Source of the DNA: Saposhnikovia divaricata
Taxonomy: Eukaryota; Streptophyta; Magnoliopsida; Apiales; Apiaceae
Length of the DNA: 64,000 nucleotides
Assembly: GCA_036435485.1 (NCBI GenBank)
Contig: CM071598.1
Span: 198,503,148-198,567,147, forward strand
Direction: 5' to 3'
Each line of letters opens with the position of its first letter. The stretch's first letter is position 1. This document shows positions 25,314 to 36,150 of the stretch, in pieces. Both the position numbers and the translations under genes were made by a program. Under the pieces are notes generated by a model. The model was given only the letters and a program-made list of their open reading frames with translations. It was not told the origin of the DNA and did not search any database.

Positions 25314-25395
25314 GTGTGCCACGTGGCGCCACATGTGTTGCCACGTGGTCACGTGGTGCCACGTAATGCCACGTATGCACATGGTGCCACGTCTG
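25314..25395. repeat. G-box-rich stretch at the right end of the CACTA element
   Basis: Several GCCACGTGG/CCACGTG-type motifs within about 80 bp. They parallel the much longer ACACGTGGCA minisatellite of the related CACTA terminus at 5706-6150. Confidence 0.75.
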
Positions 25396-25644
25396 AAAAA
25401 ATTGAACTGAGCTATAGTAACACTCAAAATGTGTTACAATTGGGCCCTTGGTGTTACAACAGGTGCCTATTGTAATACTTTTGCTACTGTTACAATAGAG
25501 AAGAAAAGCGTTACATTAGGGTATCTATTGTAATGCTCGTAAACGTAACGCCTCCTGGTGTTACAATAGATCTAATGTAACGTTTTTCGGGCCTATTGTA
25601 ACATCAGAGAGACGTTACATATGCCCATCTATGGCGTAGTGAGA

Positions 25645-28600
25645 GCAATGGAAGGAAACATAATCATACCCTGGACTTGGTTCACACAGCTGTTTTTAGA
25701 GAAATATTTTCCTAAATACTTGGAAAATCAGATGGAGGTCAAATTTCTGGAACTTAAACAAGGCAATATGACTGTAGCTGAATATGAAGCCAAGTTTCTG
25801 AACTTTCTAGATTTGTGCCTTACCATGTGGATACTGACGAAAAGAGAGCTAAACGTTTCCAACTAGGGCTGAAACCATGGATCCAGAATCGAGTTGCGGT
25901 ACTAAAAATCACAGACTATGCTACTTTGGTTCATAAAGCATCTATTATCGAAAGTGGAACTGAGTTGTACTCAAAGGACAAGGATGTGAAGAAAATGAAG
26001 TTTCAGAATCGTGGAACTAGTTTTTAGAGGAAGCCTGATGACCAGAATGGAAAGAAACCCTTTGTGAAGCGGGAAGATAGAAGCAATGACATAAAAAGAA
26101 TTGGAAATCAAGACACTAGGGGAAACAATCAGAAATTCAGATCCCCTCAGACTGCAAATCTGATTCAAGGAAGGCCACCGCTACCCGAATGCAAAATGTG
26201 TGGGAAGAAGCACCCAGGACCTTGTAACCTTGCCAACATTGTTTGCTACAATTGTGGTCAGAAAGGGCATTATTCTTCTAACTGCAAAGAGAAGGAGAAG
26301 ATGACTACTTGTTTCAAATGCGGGAAGAAAGGGCATATTGCACGAGATTGCAAGTCACCACCAAAGGAGACCACTATACCTAGACTCATGGCACCTCCTA
26401 GCAACAAGCCAACTGCACGTACCTTCAACATGACGATGAAGGATGCTATTGCTGACAACGATGTAATTGCAGGTACGCTTTTAGTAAATTCTATAGATGC
26501 ATGTGTTTTGATTGACTCCGGAGCGACAAGATCTTTCATTTCAGAGAATTTTATGAACAAATTGGATATTCAGTCCGTACCATTAGGGGAGACCTTGATT
26601 ATAGAAGTAGCAAATCAGGAAAAAGTTCCTGTAGATCAGATATGTCCAGATTGTGGGATTGAAATTCGAGGACAAAGCTTCGAAGCAGATCTTCTTTCTT
26701 TTAATTTAGGGGAGTTTGATGTAATTCTTGGAATGGATTGGTTAGCACGTTACGATGCTCAAATCAATTGTTAACGTAAGTGGGTTAGTTTAAAGGGATC
26801 AAATGGCAAAAGAGTACAATTTCGTGGAAGAAAATCTACTCGTAATTTTCTGACTATGATCCAAGCGAAGAGACAATTAAGACAAGGATGTCAGGCCTAC
26901 TTAGCTCATGTGGTTGACAACGAGAAGCAAGCCCCTGCTATTGATGAAATTCCTGTAGTGAATCAATTTGAAGATGTTTTCCCTGAAGAATTACCTGGAT
27001 TGCCTCCTGACCGAGAAATAGAATTCACCATTGATCTTGCCCCAGGAACTACACCGATTTCCAAAGCACCATACCGAATGGCTCCAGTTGAGATGAAGAA
27101 GTTGGCCACACAACTGCAAGAACTATTAGACAAAGGTGTAATTCGACCAAGCGTATCTCCTTGGGGAGCTCCAGTGTTATTTGTGAAGAAGAAAGATGGA
27201 TCTATGAGGTTGTGCATAGATTACCGAGAGTTAAACAAGATGACGATCAAGAATAAATATCCTTTTCCACGAATCGACGATTTGTTTGATTAACTGAAGG
27301 GAGCAGCTAAATTTTCCAAGATTGACCTTAGATTGGGTTGTCACCAGTTAAAGGTTAAACCTGAAGTGGTGCCAAAGACTGCCTTTAGGATTCGCTATGG
27401 GCATTACGAATTTTTAGTGATGCCATTTGGATTGACAAATGCTCCAGCTGCTTTTATGGATTTGATGAATCGAGTATTCAAGAAATACTTGGACAAGTTC
27501 GTGATTGTATTTATTGATGACATCTTGATTTACTCAAAAAGCCAAGAAGAACACGCAGAGCATCTTCGTTTAGTATTGGAAACTTTACGCAAGGAAAAAC
27601 TATATGCTAAATTTTCTAAGTGCGAGTTTTGGCTAAGTAAAGTGCAATTCTTAGGACACATTGTGAGCAGTGAAGGAATTTCAGTTGACCCCACGAAAGT
27701 GGAGGTAATCGCAAATTTGGAAAGGCCGAAGACTCCAACAGAGGTCAGAAGTTTTCTTGGACTAGCAGGATATTATCGAAGATTTGTAAAGGATTTTTCA
27801 AAGATAGCTACACCATTGACCAAGCTCACCAGAAATAATGAGAGGTTTGAATGGACTCTCAAGTGCAAAGAAAGTTTTTAAGAACTTAAGAGACGATTAA
27901 CATCTGCCCCAGTTTTGACATTACCAGACGATACGGGAAATTTTGTAATCTATAGTGATGCTTCCCATAAGGGTTAAGGATGCGTATTGATGTAGCATGG
28001 AAAAGTAATTGCTTATGCTTCCCGATAGTTAAAGGATTATGAGGTAAGATACCTAACTCACGATCTCGAACTGGCTGAGATGGTTTTTGCACTGAAGATA
28101 TGGAGACACTATTTATATGGGGAAAAGTGCGAGATTTACACGGATCATAAGAGTCTAAAATATATCTTCACCCAGAAAGAATTAAATATGAGGCAGAGAC
28201 GATGGCTAGAATTGATCAAGGACTATGATTTTTCGATTAATTACCATCCAGGGAAGGCCAATGTGGTGGCAGACGCACTAAGTAGAAAAGAAAGACTTAA
28301 TATGGTAGTATCGTCAGAGGAATTGATCAAAGAAATTGAGAGATTTGATTTGGAGATTAAGATTCATGTTCAAGCCAATGAGAGAGTATATGAAATCTCC
28401 TTACAACCAGAGCTGATTGAAATGATTCGTCATTGTCAGGAGAAAATGATGGAAGAAGAAAGGGATCAGTTAATAGGAGAAGAATTTCAAAGCCCAAAGG
28501 ATGTTAAGGGAATTAAAAGATTTGCCTCCAGAATTTGGATACCAAATGTTGCAGAGCTAAAGGAAGAGATTTTGAGCGAAGCACATAATTCGAGGTACTC

Positions 28601-29835
28601 TATTCATCCCGGAAGCACGAAGATGTATCAAGACATCAAGAAAAACTATTGGTGGCCTAACATGAAAAGGGAAATTGTAGACTGGGTAAGTAAATGTTTA
28701 ACCTGTCAGAAAGTGAAAGCAGAACACCAATGACCAAGTGGACTTTTACAACCCTTAGAGATACCCGAGTGGAAATGGGAGCATATTACTATGGATTTTG
28801 TCATAGGACTGCCCGGAACTAGAGCTAGCCATGATGCAATTTGGGTTATTGTTGACCGACTCATTAAATCCGTGCATTTTCTACCAATTAGTGATAAATA
28901 CTCTGTTGCAAGATTGGTAAACATACACCTAAAGGAAATTGTGGTCCGTCATGGAGTTCCAGTTTCAATTGTATCTGATGGAGATGCCCGTTTTACTTCT
29001 AGATTTTGGAAAAGTTTTCAGGAATGTCTTGGCACGAAGTTAAATCTGAGCACTGCATATCATCCTCAAACTGACGGACAAAGTGAAAGGATAATTCAAA
29101 CAGTTGAGGATATATTAAGAGCCTGTGCACTGGATTTCAAAGAAAGTTGGGATGATCATTTGCCCCTGGTTTAGTTTGCTTACAACAATAGTTACCACTC
29201 CAGCATAGGTATGGCACCCTATGAAGCATTGTATGGGAGGAAGTGTAGATCACTTCTATACTGGGATGAAGTAGGAGAAAGAAAGATACTAGGACCAGAA
29301 CTACTTCAACAAACCAAGCAAGCAACAGAAGTTACTCGAAAAAGGTTAGTTGCAGCTCAAGATCGATAGAGGAAGTATGCAAATCAAAAGAGAAAAGACA
29401 AAACATTTGAAGTGGGAAATAAAGTGATGCTGAAAGTATCACCTTGGAAGGGAGTAATGAGATTCGGAAGAAAGGCAAGTTGAGCCCCAGATATATAGGA
29501 CCTTTTGAGATTTTCTAAAAGATAGGACCACTAGCTTATCAGTTGGCCCTACCTCCAGACCTTCAGCATATCCATGATGTGTTTCATGTTTCTGTGTTAA
29601 GAGAGTATCGTTCTGACTTCAGACATGTTATAACCTATAAACCAGTGGAAATTCGTCCTGATTTGACATACGAAGAACAGCCAGTACAGATCCTAGATCA
29701 CAAAGTACAAGAGTTAAAGAACTAATAAAGTGAGTTTGGTAAAGGTACATTGGAGAAATCACCAAATCGAGGAAGCTACATGGGAATTAGAGAACGAAAT
29801 GCGAAATAAATATCCTGAATTGTTTAGTGCGTAAT
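25645..29835 (+). pseudogene. gag-pol: gag C-terminus and pol of the Gypsy element (degenerate)
   Basis: Order of domains: rest of gag; CCHC zinc knuckles CYNCGQKGHYSSNC and CFKCGKKGHIARDC (26244-26355); aspartic protease with DSGA (Asp codon 26514); reverse transcriptase with FIDDIL (27510-27524); RNase H with TDHKSLKYIF and ADALSRK; integrase with the HHCC finger (28584-28710) and DDE residues at 28794, 28977 and 29085; and a C-terminal VKVHWRNHQIEEATWELE-like segment before 29835 that resembles the chromodomain tail of Tekay/Del elements. The frame shifts near 25860 and 29465. There are about eleven in-frame stops (including 26025, 26772, 27291, 27879, 27976, 27993, 28026, 28731, 29172, 29367, 29515), so no functional polyprotein can be made. 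Confidence 0.95.
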
Positions 29836-29860
29836 TTTGATTCCGAGGACGGAATCCTAT

Positions 29861-29873
29861 AAGGGGGGAAGAC
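29861..29873 (+). promoter_or_regulatory. Polypurine tract
   Basis: AAGGGGGGAAGAC directly precedes the 3' LTR start TGTAATAACCG at 29874, the expected position for plus-strand DNA priming. Confidence 0.88.
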
Positions 29874-30780
29874 TGTAATAACCGCGAATTTTAGAATAAA
29901 TTTTTTGACTCAATATTTAAATTTTATTTAAGAGCGATACATTAGTATATCTTAATTAGTACATTTCTATATATTATATTTATTTATTTATGTTTATTTG
30001 ATATTTATTAAATTTAGGAAAATTTAGGAAAATAGGATTTTTAGTTTATTAGGTTGATAATAATTTAGAGCCCAAAAAAAATTATCCTAGAGAGCTAAAT
30101 TAGTAAGTGAGAATAAGCTTAGTATATTATTATTTGTATATGTGGCTAGCAGAAATAGAATAAAAGATGAATTAATGTTTGGGCTTCGGCTACGTGTAGT
30201 TACCACAGCCTTACTTCGTTTCTGGTGGGGTGCTAACCAAGTTTAAAGTACTAGATTTAGGAGGTTGTTATCCTAAGTATTGGGTTATTAAGGGAATAAG
30301 ATAGAAGAGAGTTATCAACATCACCATCACGCCTATCAAATATTTTTCCATTCCTGTCAACACCGACCAAGCCACAGAACTACTACTTTTTACTGAATCA
30401 AAAATCTCGACTATATATATATACACAGGGTAGGGATTTCTTACTCTTCTTCTTCTTCTTAAAACAAAGCTTAAGTCTTTGATTCGTTTTTGTGTTTTGA
30501 ATATTTGATTAGTGTATGAATATTAAGATTTGTTTGAGATTTATTGCGGTGTTGATGATGGTGATTGGTGGTATGAATCGAAGTTAATGGGAGGTTGTTT
30601 TGTTGTCGTCGGAAAAGGAAGGGTTTGTGGGTGTGTGTTGTCGGAGAAGAATGAGTCGATTGGGGGGGTCGAGACAGAGAGAGAGTTAGAGAAGCAGAGA
30701 GATACGGAGATAGAGAAAGAGAGGTGTGAGAAGGGGGGGCTGGAACGAGAAAGAAGCAGGGGAGAGAGATGGCAGGGAGA

Positions 30781-30840
<60 letters not shown>

Positions 30841-31432
30841 GAGAGAGAGGGAGAGATGTACGGGAGAGAGAGAAAGAAATGCGAGAGAGGGAAAGTCAGT
30901 GCATGGGAGGGGTGGAGCACGGCGGCGTCGGTGGTGGCAGGTGAGCCCCACGCGCCGTTGTTGCGGTTAAAAGAAATAATAATAAACTAATAACAATAAA
31001 AAATTGTAGATATGATTTAATTTGGAATATTTTAAATTTGGGATATTAATAAATGGTTTAATAAAAATGGTTTAATTGATTAATTAAATAAAATATTATG
31101 TGATTAATTGGGTGTAATTTAGGGATTTAATGATTAATTGTGAATAAATATATTTAAATACGGTTGTATCTTGGAAAATTGATAATTAGCATTTTCGGAT
31201 TATTTGGATCAAATTATTCTAGAGGCGAAATAAATTAGAATATTATTAAATTATGTACGATATTTAAAATGGATTATTGCCATATATTCCGTAACCCTAT
31301 TTTTCGTTTTAAGCGGGATCTACGGATATTAAAATAGTATATATATTTTTTTAGATTTGATTCCTGAGTTCGAAAAAGGATTATTTATCCGGGAATTATT
31401 TTTCGTTATTTATTGTAAAGATTTTCAAAAGA

Positions 31433-31512
<80 letters not shown>

Positions 31513-33181
31513 ATTATTATTATTATTAATATTATATTATCGGTTCAGGAATATTTAAGTTTGGCGAGTCGCTCACATTTTTCTGGTTGCCATTTTTAGA
31601 GCATAATTCTCGAGCTGTAGATTGAAGTCAAGTTCACGGGTAAAATATAAATTTATCTGCATTCTCTGCACTTCGAGATCGAGGCAAGTTCCTTCTGACC
31701 CTCACTCCTTTTGAAATATTTCGAGAAATGCGAAGATATTATTCTGTTAAAATATGTTCAGAATTGCTAATTCGTTATAAAATATCCTGTTTATCGTAAT
31801 ATTGATTTAGAAAATTATAGAGATGTTCCCACAATTCTGATAAATTCATAAAACGTACTTAGATTGAAACTTAGGGCATCTTATTGTTCGAGATGACCCC
31901 TAAATATTATTCAGCTATAACTACGCTCATATATCGAGGTAGTTTAGATTTTATTGACTTCAATCGGGTCTATTGTTCAGATCCGATTAATTTTGTTTCA
32001 ATATTCAAATTTGATTCATTGTTCGAATCAAAATAGATACATGCAGAATAGTGAATAGAAGAATGGTATATCATCAGAATTTCCTCTAAAATACCTAATC
32101 TAGCGTATTTGGAAGTTTTCTTTCTGAATCGAGTCGTTCTTATTATTTCAAGACGACTCCACATGATTTATTCTAATTGACGAACCTTACTTGTTCAAGG
32201 TTGTTACTTTGTTGTCTTGAATTGACATTTTGTTTGTGTCAAAATAATAAATTGGTTTCTTTTGAAAATATTGTGACGGCCTATTGTTCAGGTCGGTCTC
32301 GTACAAAGTGTAGACTGGCGGTCGGCCAGAATTGAATAGGAATCCAAATCAATAAATCTTATTCGGAGGAAAAATCATGTAATCCACTTGTCAACATGGG
32401 AGATGGCCCATGGGTTTTCTTTCAGATCAACACGAGGAATAAACTCGTGGTATCGAAAGAGAAATATTAACATTTTGGCACAAAAGTTGCTAGGTTGAGT
32501 TTTCAACCACCTTTTTGCTAGTAAAACGATATAGTGGTACCTGCGATATAGTAGTGATCGTGCTATGGGGTATCACAGGTGTGCGGTACTTGCGACACAG
32601 CGGTTTGATCGTGCTGTGGGGTATCGTAAAGGCGGAAGACCAGTATCTCAAGCTATTAAACTCTAATTTCTGATACTCAGAGATAAGTTATTTTGGTCTA
32701 TCAGTGAGTATTACCAGGGCATTTTGCCTGCATTCGAGCATCTTTCATAAATAGATTTGTTTTTCTTTCCACCTTCATTGTTAGTGAGAGAGCGAGTCAG
32801 TGTACTTGCTGAGCACATAGTTGCTCATCCTTGTTGTTGATATTATTTTTCAGTGAAGACGGAAAAAAGTGAGACCTCTCATTTCAAAGGAAAAGAGAAG
32901 ATGCACCATCGCACTGAGCGGGACTAGTGTGTTTTCCTCAGAGGCGACGACCCCTTTCAAAGACTATTAGCATATGTTCCAGCAGTGATATTATGCGTAC
33001 TGGTAATATGTTGTAATAATAATCCAGAGATTTGTCGATGCTTGGACGTGTGGGATGGAACCACTGTTGTTACGATAAAACTTTTATGTTTATTATATAA
33101 TGTAATGTATTTTTTTTTAAGGCAGGTATTGACGGTAAGTGGCGACCTCAGTCCACAAATAGTGGATTTGGGGGCGTCACA
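29874..33181 (+). repeat. 3' LTR of the Gypsy element (3308 bp)
   Basis: Starts TGTAATAACCGCG and ends GGGGCGTCACA. It lacks the MITE of the 5' LTR and has an expanded (GA)n tract (30785-30840) and (ATT)n run (31437-31528). A 14 bp segment (near 31865) is missing from the 5' LTR. Long Ile-only and Arg/Glu-only frames here are microsatellite artefacts. Confidence 0.95.
31437..31528. repeat. (ATT)n microsatellite in 3' LTR
   Basis: About 30 ATT repeats with two interruptions. The equivalent site in the 5' LTR (17369-17402) has about a dozen, a clear length difference between two LTRs that were identical at insertion. Confidence 0.95.
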
Positions 33182-33277
33182 CGGTGTTAGTTAAATGACA
33201 TCATTTGTTAGTCATTAAATACTATTATATTACCGTAATAGTTATTCATAGTGCATTAATAAGAGATATATTATATT

Positions 33278-33278
<1 letters not shown>

Positions 33279-33314
<36 letters not shown>
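33279..33314. repeat. (AT)n microsatellite in unit spacer, copy 2
   Basis: Expanded AT run. The same site is shorter in copy 1 (3331-3352) and copy 3 (45336-45357). Confidence 0.9.
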
Positions 33315-33320
<6 letters not shown>

Positions 33321-33414
33321 TACCAAAATATTGTTTTAAGAAAAAAAAATTATTTACTGGATAGTTGTATATGAGATATGTTATTAGATTATATTAATAG
33401 TTATTCTTTCTCGG

Positions 33415-35393
33415 CCAAATTTTCTAGTTGATCAAGTTCTAAAAAGTAAATGCTTTCCTCATTGCTCGGTTATGAGGGCTCAGCTTGGTAATTCTCCTTT
33501 TTTTATTTGGAAAAGGATGTTATGGGGAAGGGGACTTATCTCAAAGGATGTGTGTCACAGAATTGGAGATGGTCTTAGTACTCGTACATATCAAGATCAG
33601 TGGATTCCATCACCAACAAGTTTTAAAGTGTGCTCCCCTATATCCTTACCTTTGAATGCTATTGTTTCTACCACTCCTAAGGAGTGATGGTCCTCGAATT
33701 CTAAGATATTGCAGAATCATTTCCTTACTTTTGAAATTGATTTAATTATCCATATTCCTTGGCCAAGATATTTAAGGCCAAACTTGTTTTATTGGTATTT
33801 TGATAAACTTGGTAACTACTCTGTTAAAAGTAGGGATGGCAATTTCGGGTTTTGGGTCGGGTTCGTGTTGGATCAAATTGTACCTGGTTGTTTCGAGTTG
33901 ATTTTTTCTTAACCCTAACCCGTACCTACTGGGTTCGTGTCGGGTTTTGGGTCATTTCGGGTTTCGACACCTCAATTCTTTTTTAGAGTGATTGAAAATA
34001 TGCTCTTATATTATGTACTTCCTCTGTCTCGATTTATAGGGCATGATTGCTTTTGCAAAAATTTTAAGAAAAAACAGTTCATTTCTCTTTCATTGCACTT
34101 GAAAGTTACAATTCAAATGTATAATATGTACTGTACCCATTTTGTGAGGTATAAAAAATAGCATGACATACGAAAAATATTGTTATTACAATATTGAATA
34201 TAATATAATAAATCAATTAGCGAGTCTCTATCATTGCACGTGTAAGTTATTTTATTGTACTTAAATTTAGTTATTTTAAACAAAAAGTATTTCAAAAACA
34301 TGGTTATAAAAAGAGGGTTCATTAATTTTCAGGTCATTTTCGGGTTTCGGGTTCGTGTCTGATTGTACCTGGTAGTTTCGGGTTGATTTTTTGTTTAACC
34401 CAAATTCATATTTTCTCGGGATTGGTCGGAAATTGCCACCCCTAGTTAAAAGTGGGTATGCTATTGGGTATCTTTCCAAATATGATATGATGGGCCAGGT
34501 ACATCATCAGATATGAGTCAGTGGTGGAAGTGGCTTTGGAGTTTGACAATATCCCCGAAAATCAAAATTTATATGTGACATATCTATTATTATGCTATCC
34601 TTACTATAAGTAACCTTCATGCACATCATGTTCTAGTAGTTAATGGATGTCATAGGTGCGGTTGTTTCGAGCAGATGAGTTACGCAATTTTTACATGTTA
34701 TGACTCACGACAGGGATGGAAAGTGAGCCCATGAAAGGACGTGGTATGAAAGTTTGGTAACAGTAATATGCTCGACATTATGTTATATTTATGGCATATT
34801 TTGAATCGAAATGAGTTTGAGCCATTTTTATATTTATGTTACCTGATATGGCAACATCAAATAACTTAATTCATAAGAAAGTAAATCCAAATATTCAAAC
34901 TACGTACCACACATCGTGTTTAATGTTTTCAGAATATGCAGCTTCCGTATCAAGAAGTTTTAAACTATTTTGATGGAGCTTTTAGTAGTGTTTTTTCAAG
35001 TGTTGGTCTTAGTGTGACTATTCGGGATTCTAATGGGGCATGTATAGTAGCAAGTTCTAGCAAAATAGTGTTTTGCTCTTCTGTTTTTATGGCGTAAATT
35101 AGCTGTTGATTGCGGTATATATCCGGTGGAGGTTGACTCGCTTGAAGTGACGATCCTTGTTAGTAAAGTAGGAGTGTTATCTGAATTAGGACTGTTGGTG
35201 GAAGATATTTAGTTTCTCATGGTTGCAAATCATGTTAATACTATCTTGAAAATTCATCGGGAAGCAAATGATGTTGCAGATGGTCTTTTCAAATTTGGGT
35301 TGAGTTGCGAGCAAGCCTAGATTTGGTTGGAGGATAAAAGCCCCACATGGCTTCATAGCCTTCTTATTCTAGTTTTAGGAATTATTTGATCTT
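33415..35393 (+). pseudogene. LINE ORF2 3' remnant, copy 2
   Basis: Counterpart of 3425-5447 with the same zinc-finger-RT and RNase H-like segments and the same hAT-type MITE inside. The beginning keeps the frame better than copy 1 (KCFPHCSVMRAQLGNS is continuous). Stops and shifts elsewhere leave it non-functional. It ends at the CACTA terminus at 35404. Confidence 0.8.
33831..34444. mobile_element. hAT-type MITE in the LINE remnant, copy 2
   Basis: Same insertion as 3862-4499 with the same 8 bp direct repeat GTTAAAAG (33823-33830 and 34445-34452). It is 614 bp long; the left inverted repeat carries one change (TAGGGATGGCAATTT) and the right inner part has a small deletion. Presence in both copies shows that it predates the duplication. 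Confidence 0.9.
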
Positions 35394-35403
35394 GATGATA
35401 GCC

Positions 35404-36150
35404 CACTACGCCATAGATGGGCGTATGTAACGCACTCCTAATGTTGCAATAGACACGTTTTTTGTTACATTAGGCCTAAGGTAACACACTTTTACCATTT
35501 CATCCGCTAATGTTACCTTTGACCTCAAATGTAACGCTCAACTTTTCAATGGTAATACAAGGGAAAGCGTTACATCAGGACCATAAAGTAACACAAAATC
35601 AAGCAAATGCAACACTAGCAGGTGTTACTTTAGTTTAGCCAGTAACACTAGGTGTTACGTGGCATGTGGGGCCCACGTGACACCTGGCATGCTGCCATGT
35701 GGCACTTGACACGTGGCACTTGACACGTGGCACACATTTGCCATGTGGCATATTGCGGGGCCCACACTGACACGTGGCATATTGTGGGGCCCACACTGAC
35801 ACGTGGCATACTGTGGTCCCACACTAACACGTGTCATATGTGGGGGCACACTGACACGTGGCATGCTATGAGTCCCACACTGACACGTGGCAGGTGTGGG
35901 ACCCACACTGACACATGGCAGGTGTGGGGCCCACACTGACACGTGGCATGTGGGGGGGGTCCACTTTCTAATGCAACACTACATAATTACCTAATGCAAT
36001 ACCACATAATTATCTAATGTAACACTGTAATTATCTATTGCAACACTGCAATAAGGCTAATTTAACACTTTTGTATTCTAATGTTACACTAAAATTTAAT
36101 ATTGCAACACTAGCAACTGTAGCAATTGCAACACTAAAATTGAAAATTTT
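35404..36150. mobile_element. CACTA left terminus (truncated), copy 2
   Basis: Starts CACTACGCCATAGATGGGC, here identical in type to the termini of the complete element at 21316-25641. The subterminal TGTTAC/GCAACACT motifs flank a shortened minisatellite. No right end is found. Confidence 0.75.
35656..35965. repeat. G-box/TCP-site minisatellite, copy 2 (about 9 units)
   Basis: Same ACACGTGGCAT...GGGGCCCACACTG units as 5706-6150 but roughly half as many, so repeat number changed after the unit duplicated. Confidence 0.88.

Larger units (their letters stand above)
21316..25641 (+). mobile_element. Non-autonomous CACTA element carrying host gene pieces (4326 bp)
   Basis: Ends are CACTACGCCATAAGTGGGC and GCCCATCTATGGCGTAGTG, with the 3 bp direct repeat AGA on both sides (21313-21315 and 25642-25644). 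Subterminal GTGTTACAATAG-type repeats fill about 21340-21510 and 25240-25620, and the right end also has a G-box-rich stretch at 25314-25395. No transposase is present. The interior holds spliced segments of an SnRK2 kinase gene and a second plant gene (see entries). About 21510-22130 is AT-rich with nothing recognisable, 22130-22230 is CT-rich, and 24300-25240 looks like 3' UTR and AT-rich filler. It belongs to the same family as the CACTA terminus at 5458 and 35404. Confidence 0.95.
15460..33181 (+). mobile_element. Tekay/Del-like Ty3/Gypsy retrotransposon with nested insertions
   Basis: Complete structure: 5' LTR 15460-19049, primer binding site at 19053, an extra ORF, gag, pol in the order protease-RT-RNase H-integrase, a polypurine tract before 29874, and 3' LTR 29874-33181. 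LTRs begin TG and end CA. The 5 bp direct repeat CGGTG flanks it (15455-15459 and 33182-33186), and the uninterrupted site ACTACGGTGTTAGTTAAATG is present in copy 1 (near 3230) and copy 3 (near 45250). LTR length above 3 kb and an integrase followed by a chromodomain-like tail fit the Tekay/Del chromoviruses. The element carries a MITE in its 5' LTR and a CACTA element in gag. Many stop codons make it non-autonomous now. Confidence 0.95.

Noticed and set aside
31357..31599. Open frame with a long poly-Ile stretch resembling a membrane segment
   Set aside because: Caused by the (ATT)n microsatellite in the 3' LTR.
15460..33181. An active, autonomous Gypsy retrotransposon
   Set aside because: About eleven in-frame stops, two frameshifts and a CACTA insertion in gag rule out self-encoded mobility.
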